Both the position numbers and the translations under genes were made by a program. Shown piece after piece: positions 53,854-62,558 of a DNA stretch of 64,000 bases. Source of the stretch: an uncultured Nioella sp. (GTDB lineage: Bacteria > Pseudomonadota > Alphaproteobacteria > Rhodobacterales > Rhodobacteraceae). Position 1 is the stretch's first letter, and each line of letters starts with the position of its first letter. The stretch lies in NCBI GenBank assembly GCA_947495575.1, contig CANLZL010000001.1, forward strand, positions 744,001-808,000, written 5' to 3'. The notes under the pieces were generated by a model. The model was given only the letters and a program-made list of their open reading frames with translations, ran no database searches and had not been told where the DNA came from.

Positions 53854-54666
53854 ATGGCAGAGACCCGCGCAAATCTGACAGAGCTTGATCCGGTTTGGAG
53901 CCGCGTCACGCGCGAAGCAGAAGAAGCCATTCGAGACGAACCGCTTTTGGGCGGGCTGGTCCATGGGTGTATTCTGCATCATGGCTCGTTGGAATCAGCG
54001 CTTTCTTACCGGATTGCTCAAAAGCTGTCCTCCGGTGACATGTCCGAGCAGCTGATCCGTGAGATTGCCGATGAAGCCTATCGCGACGATTCAACAATTG
54101 GGGCGGCTGCGCGCGCTGACATAATGGCGGTTTTTGACCGTGACCCGGCCTGCCATCGCTATCTTCAGCCATTATTGTTTTTCAAAGGTTTTCAGGCCGT
54201 TCAAGCCTACCGTGTCGGGAACTGGCTCTGGCAAAAAGGGCGTAAAGATTTGGCGTATTTCCTGCAAATGCGCATTTCCGAGATGTTTGGAATCGACATT
54301 CACCCGGCTGCCAAAATTGGCCAAGGCATAATGATTGACCACGCCCATTCCATCGTGATCGGCGAAACGGCTGTTGTCGGTGACAATGTCTCGATGCTGC
54401 ACTCGGTGACTTTGGGTGGCACGGGCAAGGAAGAAGAGGATCGTCATCCGAAGATCGGCAACGGCGTTTTGATCGGGGCCGGTGCTAAAGTACTGGGCAA
54501 TATTCATATTGGTCATTGCAGCCGAATTGCCGCGGGTTCGGTCGTATTGAACCCGGTTCCCGCTTGTAAAACTGTCGCCGGTGTTCCGGCAAAGATCGTG
54601 GGCGAAGCTGGGTGCGATCAGCCGTCGATGTCGATGGATCATATTGTTCCGGCTGGCGGCGAATAA
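53854..54666 (+). CDS. cysE: Serine O-acetyltransferase
   Basis: First step of cysteine synthesis: serine + acetyl-CoA to O-acetylserine. The 270-residue protein has an N-terminal helical domain (LGGLVHGCILHHGSLESALSYRIAQKL, core LVHGCILHHGSLESALSYRI). A left-handed beta-helix of hexapeptide repeats follows: GIDIHPAAKIGQGIMIDHAHSIVIGETAVVGDNVSMLHSVTLGGTG, with core IGQGIMIDHAHSIVIGETA. Asp and His of DHAHS are catalytic. CysE feeds CysK downstream. TTAGGAGGC precedes the ATG. Confidence 0.96.
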   Translation: MAETRANLTELDPVWSRVTREAEEAIRDEPLLGGLVHGCILHHGSLESALSYRIAQKLSSGDMSEQLIREIADEAYRDDSTIGAAARADIMAVFDRDPACHRYLQPLLFFKGFQAVQAYRVGNWLWQKGRKDLAYFLQMRISEMFGIDIHPAAKIGQGIMIDHAHSIVIGETAVVGDNVSMLHSVTLGGTGKEEEDRHPKIGNGVLIGAGAKVLGNIHIGHCSRIAAGSVVLNPVPACKTVAGVPAKIVGEAGCDQPSMSMDHIVPAGGE

Positions 54667-54685
54667 ATCATCTCAAATTCCAAAA

Positions 54686-54718
54686 CGGCGGGCCCTTTGG
54701 GGCCCGTTTTCTTTTTTC
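54686..54718 (+). terminator. Terminator after cysE
   Basis: CGGGCCC and GGGCCCG pair around TTTG, followed by TTTTCTTTTTT. Confidence 0.92.
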
Positions 54719-54785
54719 CCGTGTGGGTTTGTGTGTTGAAGAACTCGGCTATAGGCTGACGCTCGATCTATAGATGGAGAGCATC

Positions 54786-55856
54786 ATGACACGCCAAACC
54801 AATGGCCGCGGCGAAATTTACGACGATATCCTCGGAACGGTTGGAAACACGCCGGTGATCCGCATCAATCGTGCGGGCCCCGGCCATGTAAACCTCTTTG
54901 TGAAATTCGAAGCCTTCAACCCGGCCTCTTCCGTCAAAGACCGGCTTGCGATGAGCATTATTGAGGCTGCGGAGGCCTCTGGCGCGTTGAAGCCGGGCAT
55001 GACCGTGGTTGAGGCAACGTCTGGAAACACAGGCATTGGTTTGGCCATGGTCTGCGCGGCAAAAGGGTATCCTTTGGTGATTACCATGGCCGAAAGCTTC
55101 TCGGTTGAGCGGCGCAGGCTAATGCGGTTCCTCGGGGCCAAGGTCGTGCTGACGCCCAAGGAAAAGGGCGGTGTTGGCATGTACCAAAAGGCCAAAGAAC
55201 TGGCTGACGCCAATGGCTGGTTCCTGGCCCAACAATTCGAAACTGCCGCCAATGCCGACATTCACGAAAGCACCACAGCGCGTGAAATCATGAGTGATTT
55301 CAAAGGGAAAAAACTGGATTTCTTCGTTTCGGGATATGGGACCGGCGGAACAGTGACCGGCGTCGCGCGCGTGTTGCGCAAAGAGAGCCCGGACACAAAG
55401 ATTGTCCTGACCGAACCAGAAAATGCGGCCCTTGTGTCTAGTGGCACTGAACAAGAACGGACTGAGACCGGCGAAGTGGCAGCAGGTCATCCCGCATTCA
55501 CGCCGCACCCCATCCAAGGTTGGACCCCAAACTTCATTCCGCTTGTTTTGCAGGAAGCATTAGACAATGGCGGGTATGATGAGATGATCCTCGTCAACGG
55601 TCCTGAGGCCATCGCGGCCTCACAGCAACTGGCGCAGCAGGAAGGAATCCTCACCGGGATATCGGGCGGCGGAACCTTTGCGGTCGCGCTGAAAGTGGCC
55701 GAAAACGCGCCAGAAGGGGCCAATATTCTCTGCATGTTGCCCGATACAGGCGAAAGATATCTTTCTACGCCGCTTTTTGACGCCGTCGAAACAGAAATGA
55801 CGGATGAAGAGATTGCTCTTATGCAATCGACACCAGGTTTTCAGATGGGCGGATAG
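54786..55856 (+). CDS. cysK: Cysteine synthase A
   Basis: PLP enzyme making cysteine from O-acetylserine and sulfide. The 356-residue protein has the PLP lysine Lys51 in FNPASSVKDRLAM, the asparagine loop VEATSGNTGIGLAM, and the phosphate-binding SGYGTGGTVTGVARVL. ILTGISGGGTFAVALKVA follows. It is slightly longer than the ~310 of E. coli, with a C-terminal extension around DEEIALMQSTPGFQMGG. The ATG at 54786 follows GGAG; ATG at 54774 would be an alternative. Confidence 0.95.
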   Translation: MTRQTNGRGEIYDDILGTVGNTPVIRINRAGPGHVNLFVKFEAFNPASSVKDRLAMSIIEAAEASGALKPGMTVVEATSGNTGIGLAMVCAAKGYPLVITMAESFSVERRRLMRFLGAKVVLTPKEKGGVGMYQKAKELADANGWFLAQQFETAANADIHESTTAREIMSDFKGKKLDFFVSGYGTGGTVTGVARVLRKESPDTKIVLTEPENAALVSSGTEQERTETGEVAAGHPAFTPHPIQGWTPNFIPLVLQEALDNGGYDEMILVNGPEAIAASQQLAQQEGILTGISGGGTFAVALKVAENAPEGANILCMLPDTGERYLSTPLFDAVETEMTDEEIALMQSTPGFQMGG

Positions 55857-55876
55857 TCACCACCCCGTTTAAACGA

Positions 55877-55908
55877 AAAGGCCCGCCGGTTTGGCGGGCC
55901 TTTTTTTG
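55877..55908. terminator. Terminator between cysK and the convergent pdh operon
   Basis: AGGCCCGCC and GGCGGGCCT form a perfect stem with T's to the right and A's to the left (AAAAGG...CCTTTTTTT). It can therefore serve both convergent transcripts. Confidence 0.9.
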
Positions 55909-55920
55909 TAATGTTCAGGC

Positions 55921-57225
55921 TTAGGCCAGCATTGTCATCGGGTTTTCGAGATTATCCACGATGGCGTTCAACAGGTTCGCGCCAAGCGCCCCGTCGATAA
56001 CGCGGTGGTCAACCGACATTGTGACCGACATGACGGTCGCCACTGTCAGTTCTCCGTCATCGCCTACAACAGGCTGTTTTTTGCCTGCGCCAACGGCGAG
56101 GATACCCGCATGCGGCGGGTTTACGATGGCGTCGAAATTGTCGATGCCGAACATGCCGAGGTTGGAAATGGCAAACGTGCCGCCCTGATACTCATGTGGG
56201 GCCAGTTTGCGATCCCGTGCCCGTGCAGCGAGGTCTTTCATCTGCGTGGACAGGGCAGAAAGCGATTTCATTTCAGCATCTTGCAGGACGGGGGTGAAAA
56301 GGCCACCCTCGATCGCTACGGCGACAGCAACGTCAGACGTTTTCAGCTGCAGGACACGATCACCCGCCCAAACAGCGTTACATTCCGGCACTTGCTGCAG
56401 ACCCAGAGCAACGGCTTTGATAATGAAATCGTTGACGCTGAGCTTCACGCCGCGTGCTTCCAATTGTTTGTTCAGCTGGCTGCGGAATTTCAGCAGCGCG
56501 TCCAGTTTGATATCCCGGCGCAGATAGAAATGCGGGATGGTCTGCTTTGCCTCGGAAAGGCGCGCGGCAATGGTTTTGCGCATCCCGTCGAGCTTGACCT
56601 CTTCGAAGTCGCGATCTGCATACATCTTGAGGACAGTTTCGGTCGACGGACCGGTGGCAGCAGCAGCGACAGGCGCGGCAGCAGCGGGCGCAGCGGCGGC
56701 GGCAGGTGCCGCGGCGGGCTTGGCTTCCGCGTTTTCCACATCTGCCTTGACGATCCGACCATGCGGGCCCGAACCTGTAATCTGGCTGAGGTCCAGACCT
56801 TTCTGCGATGCGATACGACGTGCGAGCGGAGAAGCGAAAATGCGGCTGCCATCAGCAGCTTTTGCAGCGGCAGGGGCCGGGGCGGCGGCGGCAGGTGCAG
56901 CAGCAGCCGGGGCCGCCTCTGCGGCGGGGGCGGCGGCGGGTTCCGCGGCAGCAGGGGCCGACCCGATATCATCAGCGCTTTCGCCATCTTCTAGCAGAAC
57001 GGCGATGGGCGTGTTCACTTTCACGCCTTCCGACCCTTCGGCAACCAGGATCTTGCCAACGACGCCGTCATCAACGGCCTCGAATTCCATGGTTGCTTTG
57101 TCAGTTTCAATCTCGGCCAAAAGGTCGCCAGAGCTAACCTCGTCGCCTTCTTTCACCAGCCATTTGGCCAGTGTGCCTTCCTCCATCGTGGGTGAGAGGG
57201 CGGGCATGAGGATTTCGGTGGGCAT
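55921..57225 (-). CDS. pdhC: Pyruvate dehydrogenase E2 (dihydrolipoamide acetyltransferase)
   Basis: A 434-residue core component of the pyruvate dehydrogenase complex. It has an N-terminal lipoyl domain with [17 protein letters not shown] (lipoyl Lys in DKA), Ala/Pro linkers, a peripheral-subunit-binding domain ([29 protein letters not shown]), and a C-terminal catalytic domain ending [17 protein letters not shown]...[14 protein letters not shown] (catalytic DHRVIDG). The start is the ATG of [16 protein letters not shown]. Last gene of the pdh operon. Confidence 0.96.
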   Translation of the reverse strand: MPTEILMPALSPTMEEGTLAKWLVKEGDEVSSGDLLAEIETDKATMEFEAVDDGVVGKILVAEGSEGVKVNTPIAVLLEDGESADDIGSAPAAAEPAAAPAAEAAPAAAAPAAAAPAPAAAKAADGSRIFASPLARRIASQKGLDLSQITGSGPHGRIVKADVENAEAKPAAAPAAAAAPAAAAPVAAAATGPSTETVLKMYADRDFEEVKLDGMRKTIAARLSEAKQTIPHFYLRRDIKLDALLKFRSQLNKQLEARGVKLSVNDFIIKAVALGLQQVPECNAVWAGDRVLQLKTSDVAVAVAIEGGLFTPVLQDAEMKSLSALSTQMKDLAARARDRKLAPHEYQGGTFAISNLGMFGIDNFDAIVNPPHAGILAVGAGKKQPVVGDDGELTVATVMSVTMSVDHRVIDGALGANLLNAIVDNLENPMTMLA

Positions 57226-57226
57226 C

Positions 57227-57490
57227 TTAGTGCTCCTCAATCAGAGTAATTTGGTCAAAGGGCGCTTTCGGGCGCCCCTGGCCGCGGGCGAGTTTCGCGA
57301 TCGCGGCCTCGATTTTGTCTTCGTTCGCTGCAATCCAGACGTAAGCGGTTTGATGGGTGGGCCGGGCCGCGATCAGGCGATTGCCAGCAGAGAGCCGCTC
57401 GGGCACCAGCGCGTCGACCTTGCGGTCGTCAATGCTGATGCTGACGCGGTAGCTTTCCGTGGCTGGATCGCGGCCCAGAATCTCCATCAT
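57227..57490 (-). CDS. Small conserved protein within the pdh operon (DUF5076-like)
   Basis: An 87-residue protein (starting [20 protein letters not shown]), with [29 protein letters not shown] in the middle (core [20 protein letters not shown]). I recall similar DUF5076-type proteins between the E1-beta and E2 genes of Rhodobacterales; the function is unknown. It lies 1 base from pdhC and 6 from pdhB, so it is surely co-transcribed. Two Met codons adjoin at the start. Confidence 0.7.
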   Translation of the reverse strand: MMEILGRDPATESYRVSISIDDRKVDALVPERLSAGNRLIAARPTHQTAYVWIAANEDKIEAAIAKLARGQGRPKAPFDQITLIEEH

Positions 57491-57496
57491 ATCCCC

Positions 57497-58873
57497 TTAG
57501 CGGTAGGTCACTTCCTTAACGGCGGCGACAACCTCATCGGTCGTGACCAGCGCATGTTTTTCCAGATTTGCGGCATATGGCATCGGCACATCTTTGCCTG
57601 CGCAGTTGATGACCGGCGCATCGAGGTAATCGAAGGCCTTCATCATGATCTGCGAGGAGATGTGGTTGCCGATCGAGCAGACCGGGAAACCCTCTTCGAC
57701 GGTGACGCAGCGGTTGGTTTTCATGACCGAGGCCAGAACCGTGTCATAGTCGATCGGGCGCAGGGTGCGCAGGTCGATCACTTCAGCCGAGATACCGTCT
57801 TCGGCCAGCTTGTCCGCCGCCTCCAACGCGTATTGCATGCCGATGCCAAAGCTGACGATGGTGACGTCACTGCCTTCGCGCCAGACACGGGCCTTGCCAA
57901 ATGGAATGGTGAAATCTTCCAGATCGGGAACCTCGCCAGAGCGGCCATAGAGGATCTCATTTTCCAGGAAAATCACAGGGTTAGGATCGCGGATTGCGGT
58001 TTTCATCAGGCCTTTGTAGTCGGCCGCCGAATAGGGCATGACAACTTTCAGACCAGGGATTTGCGCGTACCATGCCGCGTAATCCTGAGAGTGCTGCGCA
58101 CCAACGCGGGCGGCGGCACCGTTTGGACCACGGAACACCATGGGCGCGCCCATCTGACCGCCGGACATGTAAAGCGTCTTGGCGGCCGAGTTGATGATCT
58201 GGTCAATCGCCTGCATGGCGAAGTTGAACGTCATGAACTCAACAATCGGTTTCAAGCCGCCAAAGGCTGCGCCAACTGCGATACCGGCAAAGCCGTGCTC
58301 GGTAATCGGAGTGTCGATGACCCGCTTGGAGCCGAACTCGTCCAGCATCCCTTGCGAGATTTTATAGGCGCCCTGATATTCGGCGACTTCTTCGCCCATC
58401 AGGTAAACTTCTTCGTCGCGACGCATCTCTTCGGCCATCCCGTCGCGCAGCGCTTCGCGGACCGTTTGGGTCTTCATCGCAGTGCCTTCGGGATAGTCGG
58501 GCTCAAGATTGACGCTGGCCACAGGTGCTGCGGCAGCGGCCGGAGCAGCAACAGCAGCCGGAGCAGGGGCCTCAGCCGCGGCTTCTGCGGCTGGTGCGGC
58601 AGCAGCGGCCGGAATGGCAGAGGCGTCTTCGCCTTCATCCAGAAGAACCGCAATGGCCGTGTTTACCTTGACGCCTTCGGTGCCTTCTTCGATGAGGATC
58701 TTGCCCATCACACCTTCGTCGACGGCTTCAAACTCCATCGTTGCCTTGTCGGTTTCGATCTCGGCCAGAATATCGCCGGATGAAACGGTATCGCCTTCTT
58801 TCACCAGCCATTTGGCCAGTGTGCCTTCCTCCATCGTGGGGGAGAGGGCGGGCATGAGAATTTCAGTTGCCAT
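57497..58873 (-). CDS. pdhB: Pyruvate dehydrogenase E1 beta with N-terminal lipoyl domain
   Basis: A 458-residue transketolase-type subunit. Residues 1-80 are a lipoyl domain almost identical to that of E2 ([33 protein letters not shown]), followed by an Ala/Pro linker. The E1-beta domain begins [20 protein letters not shown] and has [37 protein letters not shown] (core [18 protein letters not shown]) and the [13 protein letters not shown] segment. Lipoyl-bearing E1-beta is characteristic of alphaproteobacteria. Neighbours E1-alpha and E2 confirm the complex. Confidence 0.96.
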   Translation of the reverse strand: MATEILMPALSPTMEEGTLAKWLVKEGDTVSSGDILAEIETDKATMEFEAVDEGVMGKILIEEGTEGVKVNTAIAVLLDEGEDASAIPAAAAAPAAEAAAEAPAPAAVAAPAAAAAPVASVNLEPDYPEGTAMKTQTVREALRDGMAEEMRRDEEVYLMGEEVAEYQGAYKISQGMLDEFGSKRVIDTPITEHGFAGIAVGAAFGGLKPIVEFMTFNFAMQAIDQIINSAAKTLYMSGGQMGAPMVFRGPNGAAARVGAQHSQDYAAWYAQIPGLKVVMPYSAADYKGLMKTAIRDPNPVIFLENEILYGRSGEVPDLEDFTIPFGKARVWREGSDVTIVSFGIGMQYALEAADKLAEDGISAEVIDLRTLRPIDYDTVLASVMKTNRCVTVEEGFPVCSIGNHISSQIMMKAFDYLDAPVINCAGKDVPMPYAANLEKHALVTTDEVVAAVKEVTYR

Positions 58874-58887
58874 GTCTAATGTCTCCC

Positions 58888-59889
58888 TTACGCGTAGATA
58901 TCGGTCCAAAGTTCCTCAAGCGCGGGCTCGGGGCTTTCTTTGGCGAATTCTGCAGATGCGTTGACAACCGTCTTGATCTCTTTGTCGATCGCTTTCAGGT
59001 CATCCTCGGTGGCGTGTTTGCCGGTCAGAAGCAGTTGGCGGACGTTTTCGATCGCGTCACGCTCTTCGCGCATTTTCTGAACTTCTTCACGGGTCCGGTA
59101 CTTGGCCGGGTCCGACATGGAGTGGCCACGGTAGCGGTAGGTCTTAACCTCTAGGATGTAGGGGCCTTTGCCTGCACGGCAGTGGGCAACCGCCTTTTCG
59201 CTGGCGGCTTTCACGGCGAGAACATCCATGCCATCAACCGTTTCACCGGGGATGCCGAAAGCTTCGCCACGGGTATAGATGTCAGGGGTGGAGGTTGACC
59301 GCGCCTGGCTGGTGCCCATGGCGTATTGGTTGTTCTCGATTACGAAGATCACCGGCAATTCCCAGATAGCGGCCATGTTGAAGGTCTCATAGACCTGTCC
59401 CTGGTTGGCTGCGCCGTCACCGAAATAGGTAAAGGTGACGTTGTCATTGCCTTTATACTTGTCCGAGAAGGCAAGGCCCGCGCCAAGCGGCACCTGAGCG
59501 GCAACGATGCCGTGACCGCCGTAGAAATGCTTCTCTTTCGAGAACATGTGCATCGAGCCGCCTTTGCCTTTCGAATAGCCGCCTTCGCGGCCCGTCAGCT
59601 CGGCCATCACGCCGTTGGGGTCCATGCCACAGGCCAGCATATGGCCGTGATCGCGGTAAGAGGTGATGCGCTTGTCGCCCTCTTTGGTCGCGGCCTCAAG
59701 GCCGACAACAACCGCTTCCTGTCCGATATAAAGGTGGCAGAAGCCTCCGATCAGACCCATGCCATAAAGCTGACCGGCCTTTTCCTCGAATCTGCGGATC
59801 AGCAGCATGTCGCGGTAGTAGCCAAGCAGTTCTTCGGCGGAAACGTTTGGTTTTGCGGCACTTTTCGCTGTCGATTTGCGTGCGGCCAT
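58888..59889 (-). CDS. pdhA: Pyruvate dehydrogenase E1 alpha
   Basis: A 333-residue thiamine-diphosphate subunit of E1. Signatures: [31 protein letters not shown], with core [19 protein letters not shown]; the ThDP motif [20 protein letters not shown] (GDGxxNxG) ending near [10 protein letters not shown]. The phosphorylation-loop-like [15 protein letters not shown] is present as in the family. The N-terminus is Lys/Ala-rich. First gene of the operon; AGGAGGGGA lies before the ATG. Confidence 0.96.
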   Translation of the reverse strand: MAARKSTAKSAAKPNVSAEELLGYYRDMLLIRRFEEKAGQLYGMGLIGGFCHLYIGQEAVVVGLEAATKEGDKRITSYRDHGHMLACGMDPNGVMAELTGREGGYSKGKGGSMHMFSKEKHFYGGHGIVAAQVPLGAGLAFSDKYKGNDNVTFTYFGDGAANQGQVYETFNMAAIWELPVIFVIENNQYAMGTSQARSTSTPDIYTRGEAFGIPGETVDGMDVLAVKAASEKAVAHCRAGKGPYILEVKTYRYRGHSMSDPAKYRTREEVQKMREERDAIENVRQLLLTGKHATEDDLKAIDKEIKTVVNASAEFAKESPEPALEELWTDIYA

Positions 59890-60047
59890 GCGATCCCCTC
59901 CTTCTCAAAATAAGATAGTTTAACGTTGAACAATCATTTATCAGACTGCGCAGAAAAAATCACGCATTGTTTTTTCGCTGCGTCACAACGCGCAAAGTCA
60001 GGGAAAAGTTCCCTTGCAGAAGCGCCAAGTAAACAACCCAAACGAAA

Positions 60048-60074
60048 GAACCGCAAGCAATTGGCTTGCGGTTC
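60048..60074 (-). terminator. Terminator after the glycosyltransferase-like gene
   Basis: On the minus strand GAACCGCAAGC pairs with GCTTGCGGTTC, followed by TTTCGTTTGG. It lies between that gene and pdhA, so the pdh operon has its own promoter in 59890-60047. Confidence 0.75.
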
Positions 60075-60101
60075 ATGCTTTAAGATTTTTGGACAGGTGC
60101 C

Positions 60102-60935
60102 TTAGCTGTCTTGATCTGTGTCTGGTGTCCAATGTTTGCGGACCCAATCCGAGGGCAGAATGAAGTGCCGGAGATGCCGGAAAAGGCTGCCCTGACGCTC
60201 ACCGCGTAGGCCTGCCTTGATATGCTCCCACCGTGACAGCACCTTGGTTTCCGGGTTCCAGCGTCCGGCGATGGCATCGGGCGGGTTCAGGCTGCCGGGG
60301 AAAATCACGACCTTTGCGTCTTTCGGCAGTTTTGGCGGCAGAAAGAAATTCATCGGGAAAGTGCGGGTGCAGTGCCATTTATAGGTGCAAACCCACCCTT
60401 TCGGCCAAAAGATGACGCCGCCGGGGGTCCTGCGCGTGACAAAGCGTTGTTCAAAGACGAAAGTCTCGGCCGTTTCTTGCGGGGCGGCCATAAACTCTTC
60501 TCGGACCTTTTTCAGCCCGCCAATCGGATAACGAAACAAAGAGGTTTGGCCCAAACGTTCAAACGGTGTGTTCGGATTGCGGGTCAGGTACACCTTGTCG
60601 GCGTCGCCATGTTCAAAAAAGCCATCAAGGTTACCAACCACCACAACGTCGAGGTCCATAAACAGAACTGGCCCTGATAAACCGCCAAGGTTTTCGGCCC
60701 AAAGGCGGGACTTGCCCCATTGGCCCTTTTTGGTGGTGGGTTGAGCGCATCCCAGTTCGGGCAGGTCAATCACGTCGATGCCGTCATCCAGACCCGCGCC
60801 GTTATCCGTGACGCAGTAGAACCGGAACGGTGGTGTGATGTTGGCAGCAACCATGCGGTAGAGCTTGTTGACGTAATCCACGCCATATTTCTCGCCCCAC
60901 CGGATACAGATCACCTGTTTGACGTTTTCACCCAC
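60102..60935 (-). CDS. Glycosyltransferase-like protein (GT-A fold, DLD motif)
   Basis: A 277-residue protein with an N-terminal VICIRWGEKYGVDYVNKLYRMV, TPPFRFYCVTDNG and SGPVLFMDLDVVVVGNLDGFF, where DLD matches the metal-binding DxD of GT-A transferases. RRTPGGVIFWPKGWVCTYKWHC and FFLPPKLPKDAKVVIFPG complete the domain. It has no signal peptide or membrane helix. It could decorate surface polysaccharide; donor and acceptor are unknown. There are no other sugar genes nearby. Confidence 0.7.
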   Translation of the reverse strand: MGENVKQVICIRWGEKYGVDYVNKLYRMVAANITPPFRFYCVTDNGAGLDDGIDVIDLPELGCAQPTTKKGQWGKSRLWAENLGGLSGPVLFMDLDVVVVGNLDGFFEHGDADKVYLTRNPNTPFERLGQTSLFRYPIGGLKKVREEFMAAPQETAETFVFEQRFVTRRTPGGVIFWPKGWVCTYKWHCTRTFPMNFFLPPKLPKDAKVVIFPGSLNPPDAIAGRWNPETKVLSRWEHIKAGLRGERQGSLFRHLRHFILPSDWVRKHWTPDTDQDS

Positions 60936-61029
60936 GATCTTGCGCCCCTCGATTACACGGAAGCCGTTGTGTCAGGTGTTTGGGAAAGACGCAACGCCAA
61001 TGGCCGAAAATCCACGGGCAAGGGAAAAG

Positions 61030-61323
61030 CTAGGGCAGGACGACCTCATCGGCCCGCAAATAGCCCAGTTGGCTGCGGGCCTGCTCTTCAAGCAGGTCGA
61101 GATCCAGGTAATCATCGGAAATCCGATGTGCCAAAAGCGCCATCTGTTCGGTGTCTGCCCGCAGAGCATCCAGCTCGGCCCGGTACACATCCCGTTCCGC
61201 CTCGATCTGGATCCGGCGAAATAGCCCGTAATCCCCCTGCACGGCGGCAAAGGTGAAATAGGCGCCCACAAAGAGCAAACCCATAGGAAGGAACAATCCC
61301 GAGATTGAGCGTTTCTTTTGCAT
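61030..61323 (-). CDS. FtsB/DivIC-like septum formation initiator
   Basis: A 97-residue bitopic protein: short basic N-terminus (MQKKRS), one transmembrane segment (about 8-28), then a coiled coil (YGLFRRIQIEAERDVYRAELDALRAD, core LFRRIQIEAERDVYRAELDA), ending LEEQARSQLGYLRADEVVLP, which matches the FtsB end. FtsB joins FtsL and FtsQ in the divisome. In related genomes an FtsB-like gene lies close to pdhA. Confidence 0.82.
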   Translation of the reverse strand: MQKKRSISGLFLPMGLLFVGAYFTFAAVQGDYGLFRRIQIEAERDVYRAELDALRADTEQMALLAHRISDDYLDLDLLEEQARSQLGYLRADEVVLP

Positions 61324-61441
61324 ATCTGCCTCAGATGGCCCTCTTTATCGGGGCTCTGTCACAAGAATCGCATATATCGCTCGAAAAAGGAATCCCCTGA
61401 TTCGGAAAAATTGTTTTTTTTTACAGTGGGTTAGTTTGGAA

Positions 61442-61483
61442 AGGAAAAGAAAAAGGGCGCCCGGAGTGAAGCCAGGGCGCCCT
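61442..61483 (-). terminator. Terminator after the aldolase gene
   Basis: On the minus strand AGGGCGCCC pairs with GGGCGCCCT around a 12-base loop, followed by TTTTTCTTTTCC. Confidence 0.85.
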
Positions 61484-61504
61484 ATCGAAGAATGTGGGAC
61501 AGTA

Positions 61505-62398
61505 TTAGCCCGCGACCGAGGCCTCATATATGGTCTGGATCGACCCATCGAGCTTTGCGTCAAATTCGCTGTCATCTTGCTGCGCTGACAGGCCTTCGGT
61601 CAGTGCGCGGCTAAAGCTAGCGATCATTCCGGATTGACGGGCAAGGCGGGCATTGGCCTCTTCGCGGGAATACCCGCCAGACAGCGCAACAACTTTCAGA
61701 ACACGGGGGTGGTCAACCAGGGGTTTATAAAGATTGTCCACCTCGGGCAGGGTCAGCTTCAGCATCACGTCCTGGTCTTCGGGCAGAGCATCCAAACGGG
61801 CCGCGATGGCATCCCGCAACAGAGCTTCGGCATCGGACTTGTCTGAGATCGAGATGGTGACCTCCGGCTCAATGATTGGAACCAGACCATGACCCAAAAT
61901 CTGCTTGCCGACGTCGAATTGCTGGTCGACCACGGCCTTGATGCCATCGGCATTGGCGGCAGATACGACAGAGCGCATCTTGGTGCCATAGATACCGTTT
62001 TTCACACCTCGTTCCAGCAACGCGTCCAGGTCTGGCATGTCTTTCATCACCTGCACGCCGTTTTCTTCTGCGGCAAGGCCTTTGTCGACCTTCAGAAAAG
62101 GGACCACGCCTTTTTCTTCCCAAAGGAATTGTGCAGCAGGCTTGCCGGCAATTTCACGATCCATGGTCATTTCAAACAGGATCGCGCCAACAACGCGACT
62201 TCCGGAGAATGTCGGCGACTGGCAGATCCGGCACCGCATATCGTGAACCAGATCGAACATCTCGGAATCTGACGCATAGGCCCCTTCCTCGATTCCATAA
62301 AGGCGCAGCGCCTTTGGGGTCGAGCCGCCGGATTGATCCAAGGCTGCAATGAAACCCTGGCCTTTGCGAAGAAGGGCGGTCTGATCCTGATTTGGCAT
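61505..62398 (-). CDS. fda: Fructose-bisphosphate aldolase class I
   Basis: A 297-residue Schiff-base aldolase of glycolysis/gluconeogenesis. Signatures: GFIAALDQSGGSTPKAL, FLKVDKGLAAEENGVQVMK, VVDQQFDVGKQILGHGLVPIIEPEV (core GHGLVPIIEPEVTI), LKLTLPE and VLKVVALSGGYSREEAN near the substrate-binding end. The ATG at 62398 is chosen over a TTG two codons upstream. It stands alone with its own terminator. Confidence 0.93.
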   Translation of the reverse strand: MPNQDQTALLRKGQGFIAALDQSGGSTPKALRLYGIEEGAYASDSEMFDLVHDMRCRICQSPTFSGSRVVGAILFEMTMDREIAGKPAAQFLWEEKGVVPFLKVDKGLAAEENGVQVMKDMPDLDALLERGVKNGIYGTKMRSVVSAANADGIKAVVDQQFDVGKQILGHGLVPIIEPEVTISISDKSDAEALLRDAIAARLDALPEDQDVMLKLTLPEVDNLYKPLVDHPRVLKVVALSGGYSREEANARLARQSGMIASFSRALTEGLSAQQDDSEFDAKLDGSIQTIYEASVAG

Positions 62399-62558
62399 GG
62401 GCAATGGTCCTAATTGAATTTTTGGAAACTCGGTTTCGGTTTGCGGGCTTGATAGGGCAGGCCATGCTGCACTGCAAACATGATAGCGCTAACGCGACTA
62501 TTTGACGGTCCGCGCAGGCGATTTGCCGCGCGGACCGGTTCGAAAAATGGTTCATTGT

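Noticed and set aside
56537-58783. 748-codon frame antisense to pdhC and pdhB
   Set aside because: Same cause; both sense genes are full-length and conserved.
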